In this document: positions 26,900-35,165 of the stretch, one piece after another
How positions within the stretch are numbered: position 1 is the stretch's first letter
Layout of the letters: every line of letters starts with the position of its first letter
NCBI RefSeq assembly: GCF_008329605.1
Contig: NZ_NPKO01000003.1
Span: 682,001 to 746,000, forward strand
Source: Mycolicibacterium sp. P9-64
GTDB lineage: Bacteria > Actinomycetota > Actinomycetes > Mycobacteriales > Mycobacteriaceae
DNA length: 64,000 nt
Reading direction: 5' to 3'
Translations under genes and position numbers: made by a program
Notes under the pieces: model-generated
What the model saw: only the letters and a program-made list of their open reading frames with translations
Told to the model about the DNA's origin: nothing
Database searches by the model: none

Positions 26900-28560
26900 C
26901 AGCTCAAGGTGACGGGCATCTTGTCGTAGGCGACGAGGCGGTCGGTCAACACCCGGATTGGTGGTGCCGTCAAGGTGACATTGGTGAAACGTTCCGCAGT
27001 CATCGTGAAGATCACGTCGACCTCAGCCCGAGCGATGAGTTGACCTGCACAGCTGTGCGTTCCGAGCCCGAACGTCAGATTACGGCTCGTCTCCAGCGGA
27101 CGTTCGTAGTCGAAATCGTGTGGGCTATTGAAGACAGCGGGGTCGCGGTTCACGGCGCCGATGGGGAACTTGATGGTTGCGCCGGCGGGAATGATCGTAC
27201 CGGCGATCTCGACGTCTTCCGTCGGGAAGCGGGTAAGCAGCAGCTCCACCGGGTTGAGGCGGGCGATTTCGTTGACGATGCGTTCGCGCGACTCCGGCTT
27301 GTCGCGATAATCCCGAAAGACGTCGGGGTGTTGCGCGAAGACTTCGAAGCCTGCTCCCACCAGGTACGCAGGGTTGGGTGCGCCCGACATGTAGAAGAGC
27401 ACCATGTTCTCCAACACCTCGCGCTCGGTGATCTCGCCGCGCTTGTTGGCCGCAATGAGTTCGTCTGCCAGTCCGCTTCCTGGGTTGAGTTCCTTTTCCT
27501 TGAGCAGCTTTTCGGTCGTGCTGAACATGTAGTCCAGGCTTTCGACGGACTTCTCCAGCGTTCCCGGAGGCGGGTCGGTGGCCTGGATGAGCATCGCGTT
27601 CCACAGTGCCCAGAACAGCGGTTCGACCTCACCGTCGGGGAAGCCGAGAATTTGAGCCATGGTGGTATGTGTAGGCACGACGCCGAGATCGTAGTGGGCG
27701 TCGATGATTTGCCCAGGTTCGTAATCGGCGAGAATGGTCGCCATCGATGCCCGTGTTGCTTCGACCCATTGCCGGATCAACTTGGGTGTGAACCACCGTG
27801 AGAACAGCCGCCGGGCACGCGTGTGCTGCGGCGGGTCCATCGTGAGAACGGTGTGATTGAACGCAGCCCCAAACGGTGTCTGTCCCTCCCCACCCGGTTC
27901 GAGAATGCTCATGTTGGGCGCCTTGACGAACTTCATCGCTTCTTCGTAGCCGAGCACTACGAAAGTGCGCTCGTCGGTTTGGTGCACCGGGCTCAGTTCG
28001 CGGGCACGGTCGTACCAAGGGTGCGGATTGGCCTGAAAGTCCTTGTCATTCCACGGGAAGAGATCATCGTCCACAACCGCGGGGGCCACGGGCGTCCTTT
28101 CTGCGGCGGGAATCAGGATCGGCAGCGCATCGTTGTGGGCCCACTCCGCCGCAATTTGAGTAGGGTCCGCCCCGGTGGTCGCGTCATGTCTGCCCATGTT
28201 CCCGATCCGTGTGGCACCCAGTTCCACGAGCAGGTTCGACATCGTCTTGATGGCGTTGTTGTAGTTCTCGTAGCTGCTGTCGCCGAGGCCGAAGGCAGCG
28301 AAACGCAGGGCGCTCAGATCGGGCCGCTCCGCGATCAAGGCGTCGTAGAAGGGCTCCGTGGTCGCCGGCAACCCACCTTCCCCGTAGGTCGAAGTGATCA
28401 ACACCGCGAGCCTAGCGTCGGCAATGTCGCCGACCTCCACGTCGGTGAGTTCGTTGAGTTGCGTGTCGATGCCGGCACTCTTGAGTATGTCGACGATCTC
28501 GTCGCCAACCATTTCGGCATTGCCCGATTCAGTGCCGTACCAGACGTGGATGAGTGTCAT
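26899..28560 (-). CDS. Flavodoxin-cytochrome P450 fusion (XplA-like architecture)
   Basis: This 553-residue fusion starts at the ATG at 28560, after GAAAGGG. Residues 1-150 are a flavodoxin: FMN-phosphate loop WYGTESGNAE, then TSTYGEGGLP and FGLGDSSYENY. The rest is a P450 with E-x2-R (EIARLNP) and the heme loop FGLGTHSCAGQ, with C504 as thiolate ligand. The order flavodoxin-then-heme is that of XplA, the RDX-degrading P450 (CYP177A1), and the length is nearly the same. The I-helix is odd: the usual acid-alcohol pair is replaced in SGAPNP (P395/N396). This implies unusual oxygen handling or reductive chemistry. The gene is 31 bp after a matching reductase gene. Confidence 0.9.
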   Translation of the reverse strand: MTLIHVWYGTESGNAEMVGDEIVDILKSAGIDTQLNELTDVEVGDIADARLAVLITSTYGEGGLPATTEPFYDALIAERPDLSALRFAAFGLGDSSYENYNNAIKTMSNLLVELGATRIGNMGRHDATTGADPTQIAAEWAHNDALPILIPAAERTPVAPAVVDDDLFPWNDKDFQANPHPWYDRARELSPVHQTDERTFVVLGYEEAMKFVKAPNMSILEPGGEGQTPFGAAFNHTVLTMDPPQHTRARRLFSRWFTPKLIRQWVEATRASMATILADYEPGQIIDAHYDLGVVPTHTTMAQILGFPDGEVEPLFWALWNAMLIQATDPPPGTLEKSVESLDYMFSTTEKLLKEKELNPGSGLADELIAANKRGEITEREVLENMVLFYMSGAPNPAYLVGAGFEVFAQHPDVFRDYRDKPESRERIVNEIARLNPVELLLTRFPTEDVEIAGTIIPAGATIKFPIGAVNRDPAVFNSPHDFDYERPLETSRNLTFGLGTHSCAGQLIARAEVDVIFTMTAERFTNVTLTAPPIRVLTDRLVAYDKMPVTLS

Positions 28561-28591
28561 GACGTTGCCCTTTCGTGGTGTGGAAGCGTGT

Positions 28592-29899
28592 CTAGCGCTC
28601 GTTGATGCCGACGGTGGCCGACCTGGCTTGTCTGTGTGCCGCAATGGCATCGGCCATTTCGGACCAGGAGGTGAACTTGGTGCGCAACCGGTCGGGGCGA
28701 GCCCGTGCCACTTCGGCGCGGTCGATTCCCACCCAATCGTCAAAAGTGTTCGCTTCAGCGGGAAGGACTTCACGCACTCCATCAAGTCCGGGCTTGATCT
28801 GACTGGCTCGAAGCTGGTCAATGATCTGCTGCGCAGCGACTTTCGCCAGGGCTCTGTTGTCGGCGAGATTGCCGAGCGTTCCACTACCGCATCCGCCGAC
28901 GCGTAGGACGCGATCGCCGTTCTCCGGTGCACGATGATCAGGTTCGACGAACCCCATTGCGGTCACGACGGTGTCCACGCCGTAGGTGAAATCTTCCGGC
29001 TCGCTCGGCTCGGAGTGCTCGACGTCGGGACTTCTCTGAGTACGGACGATGCAGCCCTCGTCATCGGCATCGACACCGAGCACAATCTCGTTGAATCGCA
29101 CGTCGACTCGAACGGCACGGCCGTGATCGTCGTTGTTCGACGTCACCGATCGCTCTTCGATCTCGCCGTCCAGGTATACGGACACTCCGGGGATTGCGCA
29201 CAATTCGGCGAACATGGACGCATCCCAGCGGACGCGGTCCCGCGGACCTCGCGACAGCAGAGTGAGCTGCCGCAGGTCCGAGGTGTTCAGCGCCTCGCGC
29301 GCGTCGTCATCGACGTCCGATCCGTGAAAGCCCTCGTCGGCCTTGCATAGCAGCCGAGCAACGTCCATCGCTACATTGCCCGCTCCGACGATCAGGACCT
29401 CCGCGCCCAGGGGCGTCCGTGGATGGGCACTGCGAAGTGTGCTGTCGGGATCGCCGTTGAGAAACCGCAGCAGCTGTCCTGCACCATGCACTCGGGCCCG
29501 CGGGTCGACCGGGATGGTCAACGGCCGATCCGCCGAAAGTCCGGTCGCGACGACGACGACGTCGAAGTTCTCCTCGAGCACTGCGACTGGCAGGTCTTCG
29601 CCGACCGACGTGTTTCCGACGAACTCGACGCCATCGGATGCGAACAGTCGATCGAACTGTCGACTGACGTTCTTCATCCCCTGGTGGTCGGGAGCGACGC
29701 CGTAGCGAACGAGGCCGAACGGAGTTGGGCGGCTGTCGAAGATCGCGATCTGAACCTCGGGAGCCAGTCGCCGCAACGCAAGCGCGGTGTAGCAGCCCGA
29801 CGGACCGCAGCCGACGATCGCGACGTGACCAACCGCCGTCGTGCTGGACTGCGGTGCCTGGCGCGGCGCCGTAGCGGCCGAACTCGGGTCCTGCGACAT
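28592..29899 (-). CDS. Adrenodoxin-reductase-like FAD flavoprotein (XplB/FprA type)
   Basis: This 435-residue protein starts at the ATG at 29899, with AGGAG upstream. It has the FAD motif VAIVGCGPSGCYTALALRR, the family segment RPTPFGLVRYGVAPDHQGMK, and the NADP-binding VGAGNVAMDVARLL. These mark it as a glutathione-reductase-fold ferredoxin-NADP reductase of the FprA/adrenodoxin reductase group. It precedes the flavodoxin-P450 gene by 31 bp, the same order as xplB-xplA in Rhodococcus. It would take electrons from NADPH to the fused flavodoxin and on to the heme. The promoter region holds operator copy C. Confidence 0.9.
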   Translation of the reverse strand: MSQDPSSAATAPRQAPQSSTTAVGHVAIVGCGPSGCYTALALRRLAPEVQIAIFDSRPTPFGLVRYGVAPDHQGMKNVSRQFDRLFASDGVEFVGNTSVGEDLPVAVLEENFDVVVVATGLSADRPLTIPVDPRARVHGAGQLLRFLNGDPDSTLRSAHPRTPLGAEVLIVGAGNVAMDVARLLCKADEGFHGSDVDDDAREALNTSDLRQLTLLSRGPRDRVRWDASMFAELCAIPGVSVYLDGEIEERSVTSNNDDHGRAVRVDVRFNEIVLGVDADDEGCIVRTQRSPDVEHSEPSEPEDFTYGVDTVVTAMGFVEPDHRAPENGDRVLRVGGCGSGTLGNLADNRALAKVAAQQIIDQLRASQIKPGLDGVREVLPAEANTFDDWVGIDRAEVARARPDRLRTKFTSWSEMADAIAAHRQARSATVGINER

Positions 29900-29964
29900 C
29901 TGCTCTCCTGAACAGCGGCGTGTTTACCGGGCAGCGAGGGCTTACCGGGCGTGGTGTGACGCAC

Positions 29965-29987
29965 ACTACCTAACGATCGTTCGTAAG
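29965..29987 (-). promoter_or_regulatory. Putative regulon operator, copy C
   Basis: On the minus strand it reads CTTACGAACG, ATCG, then TTAGGTAGT. It equals copy D with four extra bases in the centre and contains the perfect palindrome AACGATCGTT. It lies 65 bp upstream of the reductase start. Confidence 0.55.
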
Positions 29988-30093
29988 TCGAGAGGAAGTT
30001 TAGGGATCGCAGCTTGCCCTGACCTCGACGATCCGTGCAGACAGCCAGGACGAGAAACGCCACACCTGGAAAATCACGCAGAAGACTTCACAA

Positions 30094-30113
30094 CCTTACG
30101 AACGTTAGGTAGT
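30094..30113 (+). promoter_or_regulatory. Putative regulon operator, copy D
   Basis: CCTTACGAACGTTAGGTAGT lies 140 bp upstream of the Gfo/Idh gene that opens the rightward operon. It is nearly identical to copy A in front of the permease gene. Confidence 0.55.
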
Positions 30114-30253
30114 GTTCACGCAACGTTGAGTGATCCACCTAACAGTGGGGTGCGGCGTGACTTGTCCCTTCAGGCGCTAGCCGCTGAGAAGGCGCGTCGC
30201 AGTCCTTCCCACACCGTCACTCACCATCAACACAACAGCAGAGGTTGAAACAC

Positions 30254-31132
30254 ATGACGACAGCAGTACGCATCGGTCTCGTCGGCGCCGGACCATGGGC
30301 GAAGATCTTCCACGCACCCATGCTCACCACAGGGCCCGAGACCGAACTGACAGCGGTGTGGGCACGTCGCCCCGAGGCCGCGCAGGAGATCGCTACCGAA
30401 TTCGGCGCTACCACTGCTCCGTCGTTCGAGGCCTTGATGGACTCCGTCGACGCCTTGGTGTTCGCGGTACCTCCGTTCATCCAGGCCGAGCTGGCCGCCC
30501 AAGCCGCATTGGTGGGAAAGCCAATGCTGCTGGAGAAGCCGATCGGCGTGGATCTCCCAGAGGCAGAGAAGCTCGTTCAGGCCATCGACGAAACCGGCGT
30601 ACCGACTCAGGTCATGTTCACCAACCGCTACAGCCCCCGCATCCGTCAGTTCCTCGAAGACGCACGCGCACAGACACCCATCGGAGCGGTCGGAAGCTAC
30701 ATCAATCAGGCGGCGCTGCCCGGTGGAACCTTCGCCACCCCGTGGCGCGTGGAGAAGGGCGCGCTGCTGGATTTGGGCCCCCATGTGCTGGACACGCTCG
30801 ACGCCGCCGTCGGGCCCATCGTCGAGGTGCGCGGCGAGGGCGATCCCCAGCGCTGGTACATCCTCACAGCCATCCACGAAAACGGTGTGCGCAGTCAGGC
30901 CGCCCTCTCGCTCACCAGCCCCGTCGTCACCGACGTCGCCGGCGTTCAGGTGTACACCGAGCAGGGTGAGCTGTCGTGCGAATTCGTTGGGAAGGATGGT
31001 GATCCGGAGGTTCCCGGCATCATCCGGCGCGAGTTCGCCAATGTCGTTACAACCGGCGTCTCTCACGAACTAGACGTTCACAGGGCCCTCTACATTCAGC
31101 GTCTGCTCGAACAGGCCGCTCGGTCCAACTAG
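30254..31132 (+). CDS. Gfo/Idh/MocA-family oxidoreductase
   Basis: This 292-residue protein starts at the ATG at 30254 after GAGG. The Rossmann motif VRIGLVGAGPWAK and the EKPIG motif (MLLEKPIGVDL), whose lysine is catalytic in the family, identify it. A C-terminal sheet domain follows. Members oxidise or reduce a hydroxyl of a sugar or cyclitol with NAD(P). It opens a six-gene operon and is followed at 16 bp by the cyclase-family gene. A second family member is the fifth gene, so two separate redox steps on one substrate, such as an epimerisation by oxidation and reduction, are possible. Confidence 0.88.
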   Translation: MTTAVRIGLVGAGPWAKIFHAPMLTTGPETELTAVWARRPEAAQEIATEFGATTAPSFEALMDSVDALVFAVPPFIQAELAAQAALVGKPMLLEKPIGVDLPEAEKLVQAIDETGVPTQVMFTNRYSPRIRQFLEDARAQTPIGAVGSYINQAALPGGTFATPWRVEKGALLDLGPHVLDTLDAAVGPIVEVRGEGDPQRWYILTAIHENGVRSQAALSLTSPVVTDVAGVQVYTEQGELSCEFVGKDGDPEVPGIIRREFANVVTTGVSHELDVHRALYIQRLLEQAARSN

Positions 31133-31148
31133 GCGAACGGAGAAAACC

Positions 31149-32117
31149 ATGTCGGATCCAAACGTCGCCACCACCATCGAACAGCTGCTAGGGCCCAATA
31201 GCCCGATGAACTGGGGTAAGTGGGGACCGGACGACGAGGTAGGCAGCCTCAATTACCTCGATGCCGCCCAGGTGCTCCGGGGGATTCGCGCAGTCAGCAC
31301 GGGTGAGGTATTCACCCTGCAAGTCCCCATCGGTCTGCCCGAACGACCAGACCCCGTATGGCCCGGCCGCGAGCCAGCCGTTCGGACGCAGGTCATGGAC
31401 GAAGGCTTCTTCGCGCGCGGCGAGGAGCCCGAGCCGACCGACGGCCACCACTGGGCCGACGACAAGATCGAGATGTTCACTCAAGGCTCCACCCAGTACG
31501 ACGCACTTGCCCATTACTGGTACGGCGGAAAGGTGTGGAACGGATACTCCGCCGACACCACCGTCGGAGAACTCCACCGTGCATCGGTCCTGTCCATCGC
31601 CGAACGCGGCGTCGTCGGACGAGGTGTGCTCATCGACATGGCCCGCGCGCGCGGAAAAGCCGTGTTGGACGGCGGAGAACCCATCACCCTCGACGATCTA
31701 CTCGCCGCCGCCGAAGCGCAGGGTACGAGCATCGATGCGCGCGACATCCTCATCATTCGGACCGGGTGGATTGGCTCGTACTACCGCACGGACAGTGATG
31801 AGTTCTACCGCGACTGGAACGAACCAGGACTCGTCTACAGCCGTGAGCTCGTCGACTGGTTCCAACGAATGGAAATTCCGAATCTGGTGACCGACACCAT
31901 CGCCAATGAGCTCAGCTTCTACCCCGGCGGACTGCAACTGCCCTTGCATTGCGCGCTGATGCGAAACCTCGGTGTCACCTTCACCGAACTGTGCCGACTC
32001 GACGAACTCGCCGACGCCTGCGCTGCCGAGGGCCGATGGAGCTTCCTCTACACCGCTGCGCCACTGAAGATCTCCGGAGCCAGCGGCGCGCCGGTCAACC
32101 CGGTGGTGATCCGATGA
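31149..32117 (+). CDS. Cyclase-family (kynurenine-formamidase-like) metal hydrolase
   Basis: This 322-residue protein belongs to the cyclase family that includes bacterial kynurenine formamidase and isatin hydrolase. The metal motif, usually H-G-T-H-x-D-x-P-x-H, appears as GSTQYDALAHYWYGG. In this longer subfamily the first His is replaced, while the Asp and last His remain. A later LPLHCALMRNLG holds a further His. Members hydrolyse amides, lactams or lactones. In this operon opening of a sugar lactone or a ring amide is likely. The ATGA overlap with the aldolase start shows tight coupling. Confidence 0.82.
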   Translation: MSDPNVATTIEQLLGPNSPMNWGKWGPDDEVGSLNYLDAAQVLRGIRAVSTGEVFTLQVPIGLPERPDPVWPGREPAVRTQVMDEGFFARGEEPEPTDGHHWADDKIEMFTQGSTQYDALAHYWYGGKVWNGYSADTTVGELHRASVLSIAERGVVGRGVLIDMARARGKAVLDGGEPITLDDLLAAAEAQGTSIDARDILIIRTGWIGSYYRTDSDEFYRDWNEPGLVYSRELVDWFQRMEIPNLVTDTIANELSFYPGGLQLPLHCALMRNLGVTFTELCRLDELADACAAEGRWSFLYTAAPLKISGASGAPVNPVVIR

Positions 32118-33007
32118 GCAATTCGCCCCAGGTCACCAATGCCACCCCGGCAGTGAACAACCCGATTGACGCCTTTCGGGACGCCCATGGACTGTTCACG
32201 ATGGTGGCCGTCGACCAACGCGGGTCTCTCCGCCACATGCTCAGCACGGGACGCGCGCAGCCCGTCGTCGACGATGCCGAATTGATCTCGTTCAAAGCGG
32301 CTGTCATCGACGCGATCAGCGGGACGGCCAGCGGTGTGCTGTTAGACCGCGACTTCGGGCGATCCGCAGCAGAGCGCTCGCACTGCCCGGTCATCCTGGC
32401 CGCGGACACCCTCACTGCAAGCGAACCCGGCGGCCCAATGGACATCGCTGCCATCGACGACGAGGTCACCGCCGACGTCGTCGAACAGTTCGGAGCCAAA
32501 GCCCTGAAGTTCCTTCTTCCGTGGCACCCAGCGCGGCGCAGCCAGGCCGTCGATCTCGCTCACGCGTTCATGGCACGGTGCCGAGAACTGGGACTACCGG
32601 GAGTACTCGAAGGCGTCGTCCGACCGCGCGAGGACGACACCGTCTCGCGGGAGGGGTTCGCCGAAGCTCTCGTCACCGCGGCGATCGACCTTTCGCAGGC
32701 AGATCCCGACCTGTACAAGACCGAAGTTGTCTACACCGGTCACGACGACCGCGATCTCGCCACCGCTGCGGCCTCAGCGATTACCGAAACACTCTCCTGC
32801 CCTTGGGTTGTGCTGTCGTCCGGTGTCAGTGGCAAGGACTTTCCCGCAGCTGCCTCCGCAGCGGTTGACGGCGGGGCGAGCGGCTTCCTGGCCGGCCGCG
32901 CGGTGTGGAGCGAGGCAACGAAGGCGGCCGATCCTTTCACCTACCTACACGCGCATGCAGCACAGAACCTGCAGGCAATCACCGATCGGGTACGGGCCAC
33001 CGCATGA
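32114..33007 (+). CDS. LacD/YihT-like class I aldolase
   Basis: This 297-residue TIM-barrel protein starts at the ATG at 32114 overlapping the preceding stop. The opening FTMVAVDQRGSLRHML resembles tagatose-1,6-bisphosphate aldolase (LacD) and sulfofructose-1-phosphate aldolase (YihT). Candidate Schiff-base lysines lie in AKALKFLLPW and in LYKTEVVYTG, the latter at the usual beta-6 place. The C-terminal SSGVSGKDFPAAASAAVDGGASGFLAGRAVW fits the phosphate-binding end of the barrel. It would split a phosphorylated keto sugar made by the kinase encoded next, with which it shares an ATGA overlap. Confidence 0.82.
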   Translation: MSNSPQVTNATPAVNNPIDAFRDAHGLFTMVAVDQRGSLRHMLSTGRAQPVVDDAELISFKAAVIDAISGTASGVLLDRDFGRSAAERSHCPVILAADTLTASEPGGPMDIAAIDDEVTADVVEQFGAKALKFLLPWHPARRSQAVDLAHAFMARCRELGLPGVLEGVVRPREDDTVSREGFAEALVTAAIDLSQADPDLYKTEVVYTGHDDRDLATAAASAITETLSCPWVVLSSGVSGKDFPAAASAAVDGGASGFLAGRAVWSEATKAADPFTYLHAHAAQNLQAITDRVRATA

Positions 33008-33993
33008 GCACGAACCGAAGCGGTGTCGATGCGCCCGATGTCGTGGTGATCGGCCGCATCTGTGTCGACATGTACCCAGAGCAGATAGGTGTCGGCCTGA
33101 AAGACGTTCGCACCTTCAGCAAGTCGATCGGCGGCAGCGCGACGAACGTCGCCGTGGCCATTGCACGGCTGGGCGATTCGGCTCGGCTAGTCACCCGCAC
33201 CGGAGACGATCCATTCGGAGAATTCGCCCGGACCGAACTGGCCCGCCTCGGCGTCGCCACCGAAGGGATCACCCCGGTGCCGGGAATGCAATCGGTGCTG
33301 ACTTTCTGCGAAATCCATCCGCCCGACGACTTCCCGCTCTACATCTACCGAAGCCCCACCGCGCCCGACATGTACGTCGACGATGGAGATCTTCCCCTAG
33401 ACCAGATCGCGAACGCTCCGATCTTTTGGGCAACCGCCACCGGTCTGTCGCGAGAACCAAGCCGTGCCGCACACCACACGGCGTGGGACGCTCGGGGGCG
33501 CCGATCGCACACCGTGCTGGACCTGGACTATCGACCGATGTTCTGGGACGACGAACAACACGCGCACAACGCGGTATCCGAAGCTCTGGACCGTGTCACC
33601 GTGACGGTCGGCAATCTCGAAGAATGCCGCGTTGCCGTCGGTGAGACCGACGCCGATCGTGCGGCGGATGCGTTGCTCGAACGCGGCGTCCAACTCGCGA
33701 TCGTCAAGAAGGGGCCCGACGGCGTCATGGCCTGCACTCGAAGCGAACGAATCCACTCGGCACCGATCTCGGTCGACGTCGCCAATGGATTGGGGGCAGG
33801 CGACGCCTTCGGCGGCGCACTGTGCCATGGCCTGCTGCACGGTATGCCGCTGCAGGAGACCCTGGACCTCGCCAACGCTGCCGGCGCCCTCGTCGCCACC
33901 CGCCGCGAATGCTCCTTGGCCATGCCGACTTTGGCGGACCTGAAGGAATTCGCGAGGTGTGCCGCGGGCTCGCGCACACCCACCCGGATCTGA
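33004..33993 (+). CDS. PfkB-family sugar kinase, IolC (5-dehydro-2-deoxygluconokinase)-like
   Basis: This 329-residue ribokinase-fold protein starts at the ATG at 33004. The N-terminal VIGRICVDMYPEQIGVGLKD and GGSATNVAVAIARLG are very close to IolC of myo-inositol catabolism. The C-terminal signature ANGLGAGDAFGGALCHGL holds the catalytic Asp in GAGD. IolC phosphorylates 5-dehydro-2-deoxy-D-gluconate. With the adjacent aldolase it would give two three-carbon products. However, the usual partners IolD, IolB and IolA are missing from this operon, so the substrate may be a different 2-deoxy-keto acid or keto sugar. Confidence 0.87.
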   Translation: MSTNRSGVDAPDVVVIGRICVDMYPEQIGVGLKDVRTFSKSIGGSATNVAVAIARLGDSARLVTRTGDDPFGEFARTELARLGVATEGITPVPGMQSVLTFCEIHPPDDFPLYIYRSPTAPDMYVDDGDLPLDQIANAPIFWATATGLSREPSRAAHHTAWDARGRRSHTVLDLDYRPMFWDDEQHAHNAVSEALDRVTVTVGNLEECRVAVGETDADRAADALLERGVQLAIVKKGPDGVMACTRSERIHSAPISVDVANGLGAGDAFGGALCHGLLHGMPLQETLDLANAAGALVATRRECSLAMPTLADLKEFARCAAGSRTPTRI

Positions 33994-34025
33994 AGCGTGA
34001 AACAGTTCGAAGGAGAAGTAGGACT

Positions 34026-35165
34026 ATGACTGAAATTCGAGTCGCCATCATCGGTGGCGGTGGATTCATGGGGTACGCCCACAGCCTTGGCTGGGCGCTC
34101 GCACCGATTGCCGCCGACGCGGGAGCCACGATCCGCAAGGCGGTCCTCGTCGAGGCTGACGAGGACCGCGCGAAAGCAGCCGCCAAGCGGCTCAACTGGG
34201 ATGAGTGGTCCGCCGACTGGCGGGAAGTCATCGCTCGCGACGACATCGATGTCGTCGACATCGTTACCCCGCCGGCCTCGCACGCCGAGATCGCCATCGC
34301 CGCTTTGACTGCCGGGAAGCACGTCTTCGTCGAGAAGCCGATCAGCAACGACCTCGCAGAGGCCGACCTCATGCAGGCAGCGGCTGGTACTAGCCCGGTG
34401 GTCAGCCAGGTCGGTTTCAACTATCGGCATGCACCAGCCATCAGCTTCATCAAGCGCATGCTCGATGACGGCACACTCGGGCACCCTCTGCAGTTCCGTG
34501 CGCACTACACCCAAGACGTGGGAGTCCTCGGCCGCGTGCTCAGTGGCTGGCGAGCGAAGAAGGGTGCGGGCGGATCTGGCGTGACCGGCGACATCGGCTC
34601 GCACATCATCGATCTCGCGTCATACCTCGTCGGAGACATCGAGTCGGTCACCGCCATCATCGGGGCCAAGAACCCGGCCGAGAACACCGCCTGGCTGCCC
34701 GACGACCAACGGCGCGACGGGCAATGTCTCGACGACGCTGCGTTGTGGATGGCCAAGTTCACCAACGGAGCCATCGGATCCTTCGCCGCTACCGTGTACG
34801 CCTCGGGGCGCAAGAACCGGATGTTCTTCGAACTCGAATGCACCGGCGGTAACGTCGAATTCGACTGGAATCATTCCGACGAACTGAAACTGAGCCTGGT
34901 CAGCGACCTACCGGAGCAACAGGGGTTCCGCACGGTGTCGATGAACGAGAACCACGAAGACTTCTGGTGGCCGCTGGGCGGCATGGGATCCGGCTACGTC
35001 GACGACGCCGCCCTGCAGTTGCAGAAGTTCGTCAGGGCCATTGTCGAAGGCCGAACTGGGTCACCAAGCTTCGCCGATGCCACCCGCACCCAGAGGGTCA
35101 TCGCCGCTGTCATGCAGTCGGCGGACAGCCTCGAGTGGGTCACTGTCGATGGCGTGACTGCATGA
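34026..35165 (+). CDS. Gfo/Idh/MocA-family oxidoreductase
   Basis: This 379-residue protein starts at the ATG at 34026, ten bases after AGGAGA. It has VAIIGGGGFMGYAHSLG at the N terminus and the catalytic-lysine motif VEKPISNDL. The next part, VTGDIGSHIIDLASYLVG, contains the Asp and His used by inositol-2-dehydrogenase-like members, and the length matches that subgroup better than the first family member in the operon. It probably oxidises a sugar or cyclitol hydroxyl. The stop overlaps the next start (ATGA). Confidence 0.88.
   Translation: MTEIRVAIIGGGGFMGYAHSLGWALAPIAADAGATIRKAVLVEADEDRAKAAAKRLNWDEWSADWREVIARDDIDVVDIVTPPASHAEIAIAALTAGKHVFVEKPISNDLAEADLMQAAAGTSPVVSQVGFNYRHAPAISFIKRMLDDGTLGHPLQFRAHYTQDVGVLGRVLSGWRAKKGAGGSGVTGDIGSHIIDLASYLVGDIESVTAIIGAKNPAENTAWLPDDQRRDGQCLDDAALWMAKFTNGAIGSFAATVYASGRKNRMFFELECTGGNVEFDWNHSDELKLSLVSDLPEQQGFRTVSMNENHEDFWWPLGGMGSGYVDDAALQLQKFVRAIVEGRTGSPSFADATRTQRVIAAVMQSADSLEWVTVDGVTA

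Larger units (their letters stand above)
29900..30253. other. 354-bp divergent promoter region
   Basis: This gap separates the leftward reductase-P450 operon from the rightward sugar-type operon. It contains operator copies C and D, 106 bases apart, each nearer to one of the operons. I see no coding sequence in it and no clear sigma-factor boxes. Confidence 0.7.

Noticed and set aside
28561..28932. N-terminal extension of the flavodoxin-P450 frame
   Set aside because: It overlaps the reductase gene in another frame, has no recognisable domain, and the ATG at 28560 has a ribosome site and starts the flavodoxin fold exactly.
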